Below, one piece after another: positions 60,230 to 64,000 of a stretch of 64,000 nucleotides of DNA; the stretch's first letter is position 1, and each line of letters opens with the position of its first letter. Source of the stretch: Pseudomonas sp. ZH-FAD (GTDB taxonomy: Bacteria; Pseudomonadota; Gammaproteobacteria; Pseudomonadales; Pseudomonadaceae); NCBI RefSeq assembly GCF_002803095.1, contig NZ_PGLR01000028.1:16202-80201 (forward strand), given 5' to 3'. The position numbers were made by a program, and so were the translations under genes. The notes under the pieces are model-generated. The model was not told the DNA's origin, made no database searches, and saw only the letters and a program-made list of their open reading frames with translations.

Positions 60230-62077
60230 ATGAGTAGCGTGGAGATAAAAAAAGGGCTTGTGGTGGTGGCAAAAGGGGCAGTCTGTAAGATTGCGAAAAT
60301 TATTTCTGGAGAGAAGATTTCAGTCGTAAGTCAGAAAGAAAATAAGAGATTTATCGTTTCCCTTGACGAGATAGAGTTTTTGCCCGCTGTCAGTGATGAC
60401 GGAATTGCATTGATATCTCCGGAGCTTGATGAGCTGGTTAGTAGTGTGTCCGACGAAGAAATCGCTTTGGCAGAGAAACGTTTCAATGTCATTGGACGAT
60501 ACTTGTCTGGAGATATGGGTCTAGATGAGGCGCTCACTAGTCTGGAGATGTCTAAATCAAACTTCTACAGAATGAAGGAGCGCTACAGCGAGGAGGTCGG
60601 AATCTACTCGCTCTTAAGATATCCGAGAGGGGCTTCAAAGAACACGTTGAAACTGGTCGAGGTGGTTGAAAAGTATATTGAGCAAAGTATTAATGAGGAA
60701 TATAAGGGGAATGCGGCCTCAATTTCTGTTGTTTGGAGATCCGTTGAGTCGAAGTGTATAAGGGGCGGCCTTCCTATCCCCTCTATAACTGCGGTTAGGA
60801 AAAGAATCAAAATGCGGGACGAGAGGGAGTTGTATAAGAAGAAACACGGTGCTGATGCAGCAAGCCAAAAGCATGACGCTAGACCAGGGAAGAAAATAGT
60901 TTCTCGGCCGTTCGAGTGGGTGCAGATGGATCACACGCTCGTGGATATTATCCTGGTTGATAACGATCGAAGGAGGCCATTGGGGAGGCCATGGCTAACA
61001 GTGCTCATCGATCTATATACTCGGGTTATTCTTGGCTACTATCTTAGTTTGCATGCGCCATCCACAGTTTCTGTTGCGTGCGCTATTTCTCATGCTGCAC
61101 TCCCTAAGTTTTCATTCCTGAATCAATTGGGTGTTGATCCTGAAAGGTACCCGTTTTATGGGGTGCCTAAAGTAATCCACATGGATAACGCAAAGGAGTT
61201 TAGGAGTGTAAAATTCGAAAGCGCATGTAGTCGGAATAAGATAAAGCCAGAGTGGAGGCCCCGTGGAAGGAAACATTATGGCGGGCACGTGGAGAGCCTT
61301 ATTGGCACATTTATGACCGATAAAGTGCATTTCTTGCCAGGGACAACATACTCAAACGTTGTAAAGCGTCGGGGTCATGATAGCGATAAAGCTTCGGCCT
61401 TGACATTTAAAGAGTTTACAAAGTGGTTTGTTAAAGAGGTCTGCATTTATCATGGTCGAAAGCATTCGGGACTTGGCTGTTCGCCGGCCACCAAGTGGGG
61501 TGAGTACTTTAACATGGGGGACGGAGTTCCAGTCCATCCGCCCATAGTTGCAAATCCATTTAAGTTTAAGCTTGATTTTATGCCTGAGCTGAACAGGCGA
61601 ATTAGGCGTGAGGGAATAGAGTTCAATAAGTGCTTTTACTGGGATTCGGCCTTGAGGGCGCACGTAGGGAAGACCGGAGTCATGATTAAATATGACCCCT
61701 TCTCTCTGAAGACAATATGGGCGTACCTCGACGGGGAATATCTCCCTGTCAATTTCTCTGATGCAACAAAGGCAGACTTTAGTCTTGAAGAGTATCGCGC
61801 ACGAAAGAAACAGAGCCGAAGTGCGGCAAAGACACCACCTGGAGGGCTGGAGGATCATTCCTTGGCTGATTTTGTGGAGGATAATAAGCAACTTGTAAAG
61901 AGTAGTCAGCGCGAGACAAGAAGGGCTCGAAAAGCTGAAGCCGCGCGCTCTGAATATCTCTCATCTCAGCGTGAAGAGTCGAGCGGACCTAGCGTGCGTA
62001 GTGATGAGGCAGATAGGGAAGAGCGGCCTAACTATTCGCAAAGGGCGACGCCATTCAAGGGTAAGAGCTATGATTGA
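60230..62077 (+). CDS. tniA: TniA/TnsB-type DDE transposase
   Basis: Encodes 615 residues from MSSVEIKKGLVVVAKGAVCK; this start is preferred because sequence before it looks random. An N-terminal DNA-binding region (~80-210) precedes an integrase-core (rve) domain at ~225-380 with the DDE triad D234 (WVQMDHT), D319 (VIHMDNAKEF) and E355 (GGHVESLIG), the last two 36 residues apart as usual. A Mu-type C-terminal domain (~400-500) and a basic tail follow. It cuts and joins transposon ends together with TniB. Codon usage is AT-rich relative to the host, showing recent acquisition. Overlaps tniB by eight bases. No tnsA-like endonuclease gene precedes it in the window. Confidence 0.92.
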   Translation: MSSVEIKKGLVVVAKGAVCKIAKIISGEKISVVSQKENKRFIVSLDEIEFLPAVSDDGIALISPELDELVSSVSDEEIALAEKRFNVIGRYLSGDMGLDEALTSLEMSKSNFYRMKERYSEEVGIYSLLRYPRGASKNTLKLVEVVEKYIEQSINEEYKGNAASISVVWRSVESKCIRGGLPIPSITAVRKRIKMRDERELYKKKHGADAASQKHDARPGKKIVSRPFEWVQMDHTLVDIILVDNDRRRPLGRPWLTVLIDLYTRVILGYYLSLHAPSTVSVACAISHAALPKFSFLNQLGVDPERYPFYGVPKVIHMDNAKEFRSVKFESACSRNKIKPEWRPRGRKHYGGHVESLIGTFMTDKVHFLPGTTYSNVVKRRGHDSDKASALTFKEFTKWFVKEVCIYHGRKHSGLGCSPATKWGEYFNMGDGVPVHPPIVANPFKFKLDFMPELNRRIRREGIEFNKCFYWDSALRAHVGKTGVMIKYDPFSLKTIWAYLDGEYLPVNFSDATKADFSLEEYRARKKQSRSAAKTPPGGLEDHSLADFVEDNKQLVKSSQRETRRARKAEAARSEYLSSQREESSGPSVRSDEADREERPNYSQRATPFKGKSYD

Positions 62078-62930
62078 TGGTCAGCATTTAAGTTCTAGTC
62101 GCAGAATGCTTCTGAGTTTCAGTGATGATCGTCGCATAAGTGAGATTCAGAACGATAAAGCCTGGATTGATTACCCGCGGTCCGAAGAAGTTTTCAGGAT
62201 GGTAGATAATATATTGGCTGTGCCCGATAGAAATCAGGCTCCTTGTCTATTGGTGTATGGGGAGGGCGGCACTGGAAAATCAAGCATTGTTAGAAAGCTA
62301 CAGTCCTTTAAGCGGTTCAGCGACAAGTTGGTATTTGTTGATTTGACGGTAAAGCCGGATGGCCTCAAATTTCCAGAATTGATTGCTCGCGCACTAGGCG
62401 TGCCGAGTGGGCTCATAAAATATTCTCGCGCGCAGCCCGATGGTTTGCCTGCTGAATTGCTAAATATAATAAAGCTTAGAAAGATTAAAGGCATAGTGCT
62501 TGATGAATTGCATGACGCATTTTTAGTTCCTCGCAATGAGCAGCATCGAAATCTGTCGCTGACTAAGGGGCTCTCGAATGCGCCGTACGGTCTTTCTGTG
62601 CTTGGCTTTGGGGTAGCATCGGCCCACGCTTCGCTCAAGAGCGACAACCAATTATACCGACGATTTAATATGATTGAACTTTGTGATTGGTCGGATAGCG
62701 ATGATTTTCGATCTTTTCTTCTTGGTATCGAAGGACACATTCCGCTGAGAAAACCTTCTTTCTTAGACTCAGAGGAAATCACAGGGTTTTTGCTGGAAAG
62801 AACTGGAGGTAGGATGGATTCCATTATTGGAATGATTCGTGCCGCAGCTTGTTACGCGATAAAAAGTGGAGAGGAAAAAATTTCGATAAATTTGCTGCGC
62901 AAAGCTTACTCAAGTCCTTGGGGGTATTAA
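62070..62930 (+). CDS. tniB: TniB/TnsC-type AAA+ transposition ATPase
   Basis: Encodes 286 residues from MIDGQHLSSSRRMLLSF. Walker A is GEGGTGKS at 64-71, Walker B is IVLDELHDAFL at ~142-152, and a sensor region lies at GLSVLGFGVASAHASL. It is the regulator that assembles on target DNA and activates TniA. The start overlaps the tniA stop (ATGATTGA). A longer in-frame N-terminus is arginine-rich, antisense-like, and rejected. Confidence 0.92.
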   Translation: MIDGQHLSSSRRMLLSFSDDRRISEIQNDKAWIDYPRSEEVFRMVDNILAVPDRNQAPCLLVYGEGGTGKSSIVRKLQSFKRFSDKLVFVDLTVKPDGLKFPELIARALGVPSGLIKYSRAQPDGLPAELLNIIKLRKIKGIVLDELHDAFLVPRNEQHRNLSLTKGLSNAPYGLSVLGFGVASAHASLKSDNQLYRRFNMIELCDWSDSDDFRSFLLGIEGHIPLRKPSFLDSEEITGFLLERTGGRMDSIIGMIRAAACYAIKSGEEKISINLLRKAYSSPWGY

Positions 62931-62946
62931 GCGTCGCGAGGGTTGC

Positions 62947-63903
62947 ATGAAAATATCCGGTTTGCCTACCATTAGATATGATGAGTGTTTAATGTCGTGG
63001 TTGGTTCGCTCCGCCAGTTCGATTGGCGAAGAGAGCGTGTTGGAATATGCTAATTCTCTGGAAGACCCTGATTTTGATCTCACGAATAAAAATGTGGTTG
63101 GCTTTCTATCTGGACTTGGAGTGGGGGAGGAAATTGCCAGAGGCTGCTTTGGGGCGCGGACAACTTGGTTGCTCCCTTGGGAAAATCGCGCTGCATACTG
63201 TTTGCTGTGCCTCCAAGAGGATATTTCCGTTGGTGGCTCTCCTTATTGGAGAAAAACTTGGTGCTATCTGCATTGTCCAGTCTGTGTAAAGCATCGGCAG
63301 CTATTGGTGGTCGCTGACCCACTTAGTATCGGTTTACAGAAATCCTGGGTAGTTTTTATTGAGGAGTGCAATGGGCGGTACAATCGAAGTACTAAGTGCA
63401 GAGTTCCGTGGAAGCAGCCATCAGCCCCCGATGGAGTAACAATGTTGGCCTTAAGGGTTCAGGAGTTTCTGACTAGGGCGCATATATCGAATTTCGTCCG
63501 ATTACCAGGCATTGATGTTGCGGTTAGCGGGGAAGCCGTCTTGGCAGTAACTCGTCTGCTGCTTGAAAGTTTTTTATTTCCGCGCCTACGTCGCTCACTC
63601 GGTAATGGTGTAGCTAGAGCAATGCAAACGGGATTTCCGCGGACTAGCGGCATAGCATCTATAGAGCAGGCTAGGCAGCTAGGCTGTTCTGACGGCCATG
63701 TGTATTCGCGTATGACGGCGCTTATTCTGGTGGGTTGTGTATTTAAGCTATTTCCCGCTGCGCGATTCAATGATGTTCGAAATTCTCTTGGTCTGACTGC
63801 CGATGTTTGTAGTGGCGAGGCTTACGATATAGGCCGGAACGGCATGAGGCTGTCATCAGTGACAGAGCATATAATGATAATGGAGGGCGGCCGCAAAAAC
63901 TGA
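62947..63903 (+). CDS. tniQ: TniQ-family target-selection protein, possibly truncated
   Basis: Encodes 318 residues. The TniQ zinc site is visible: C85 and C88 in YCLLCLQED, C110 and C113 with H116 in CPVCVKH, with the WRKTW spacer. The N-terminal LPTIRYDECLMSWLVRSASS is the usual opening. It recruits the module to its target. GAGGG precedes the start 16 bases after tniB. The length is below the 400 or so residues I recall for TniQ of Tn5053-type elements, and the stop codon is exactly at the start of an IS30-like end, so the C-terminus may have been replaced. Confidence 0.85.
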   Translation: MKISGLPTIRYDECLMSWLVRSASSIGEESVLEYANSLEDPDFDLTNKNVVGFLSGLGVGEEIARGCFGARTTWLLPWENRAAYCLLCLQEDISVGGSPYWRKTWCYLHCPVCVKHRQLLVVADPLSIGLQKSWVVFIEECNGRYNRSTKCRVPWKQPSAPDGVTMLALRVQEFLTRAHISNFVRLPGIDVAVSGEAVLAVTRLLLESFLFPRLRRSLGNGVARAMQTGFPRTSGIASIEQARQLGCSDGHVYSRMTALILVGCVFKLFPAARFNDVRNSLGLTADVCSGEAYDIGRNGMRLSSVTEHIMIMEGGRKN

Positions 63904-64000
63904 GTGCAACACCCGACCATTTCGGTAAGGTGTTGCCCCATGTCCTATCACGAACTCAGCGCCACAGAGCGCGTCACGATCCAGATCGGCCTGTGCAATG
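63901..64000. mobile_element. Start of an IS30-family insertion sequence (cut by window)
   Basis: TGAGTGCAACACCCGACCAT begins right at the tniQ stop; GCAACACC/GGTGTTGC form an inverted repeat inside the end. A transposase frame of IS30 type starts 40 bases in. The other end lies beyond the window. The composition returns to GC-rich here. Confidence 0.6.
63940..64000 (+). CDS. IS30-family transposase, N-terminus only (partial)
   Basis: The visible 20 residues, MSYHELSATERVTIQIGLCN, match the opening of IS30-family transposases, which begin with an ELS-xxER-xxI helix before the helix-turn-helix. The gene continues past the window end. Confidence 0.75.
   Translation, partial: MSYHELSATERVTIQIGLCN

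Noticed and set aside
61352..61891. 179-codon frame antisense to tniA
   Set aside because: No ribosome site and no recognisable domain; it opposes the catalytic part of tniA.

Overview
The window is a GC-rich stretch of a Pseudomonas chromosome. The gene content points there: mexS/mexT-mexE-mexF-oprN, cti, an OprD-family porin, a cysI-metH-nfuA neighbourhood that resembles the P. aeruginosa order as I recall it, and an imuA-imuB-dnaE2 cassette. The species group (for example mendocina/oleovorans-like) cannot be fixed from the sequence alone. From about 59.7 kb to 63.9 kb the sequence becomes markedly AT-rich and carries a transposition module, followed by the start of an IS30-family element that runs off the window. 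No rRNA, tRNA or CRISPR array was seen.

Layout. (1) 0-4.8 kb: the 3' end of an unidentified gene, a MITE-like repeat, a small regulator-like gene, the cysI-DUF934 sulfite-reduction operon, a 37-aa membrane peptide gene, a periplasmic binding protein and a DUF2970 protein. (2) 4.9-8.7 kb: a polyamine-like block with an AraC regulator carrying a SnoaL-like domain, a PuuB/OrdL-type FAD oxidoreductase, a cupin and a PotF/SpuD-like binding protein. (3) 8.7-14.4 kb: repeats, a dCache chemoreceptor, an RlmN-like radical-SAM paralogue, small conserved genes, osmE and a second MITE-like element. (4) 14.4-25.2 kb: metH, cti, nfuA, small genes, and a membrane catalase-like protein paired with a di-haem cytochrome. 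(5) 25.4-33.5 kb: a degenerate enhancer-binding-like regulator, a pnuC/NadR-like salvage pair, an sCache chemoreceptor with an unknown partner, uppP, a cold-shock/DUF1294 fusion, and an aadA-like aminoglycoside nucleotidyltransferase. (6) 33.7-42.9 kb: oprN, mexF, mexE and mexT on the minus strand, mexS divergent, then cheV. (7) 43-54 kb: two duplicated AraC regulators flanking a DUF2798 gene and a cysteine hydrolase gene, then LysR/SDR, a haem-b-like membrane protein with an NADH-dehydrogenase-like flavoprotein, a MocR regulator, an OprD porin and a candidate 35-aa ORF with its own terminator. (8) 54.1-59.3 kb: imuA-imuB-dnaE2 under a perfect LexA box. (9) 59.7-64 kb: tniA-tniB-tniQ preceded by unusual palindromes, with the IS30-like end at the tniQ stop codon.

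How the genes work together. cysI/DUF934 (sulfide production) and metH (homocysteine methylation) are both on the route to methionine. MexS/MexT control the efflux pump. LexA is expected to control the mutagenic translesion cassette. The most interesting points are the tandem 17-bp palindromes before the Tn7/Tn5053-like module, the AraC duplication with a copied leader, the RlmN-like paralogue that keeps both catalytic cysteines, the regulator with degenerate ATPase motifs, and the small ORFs.
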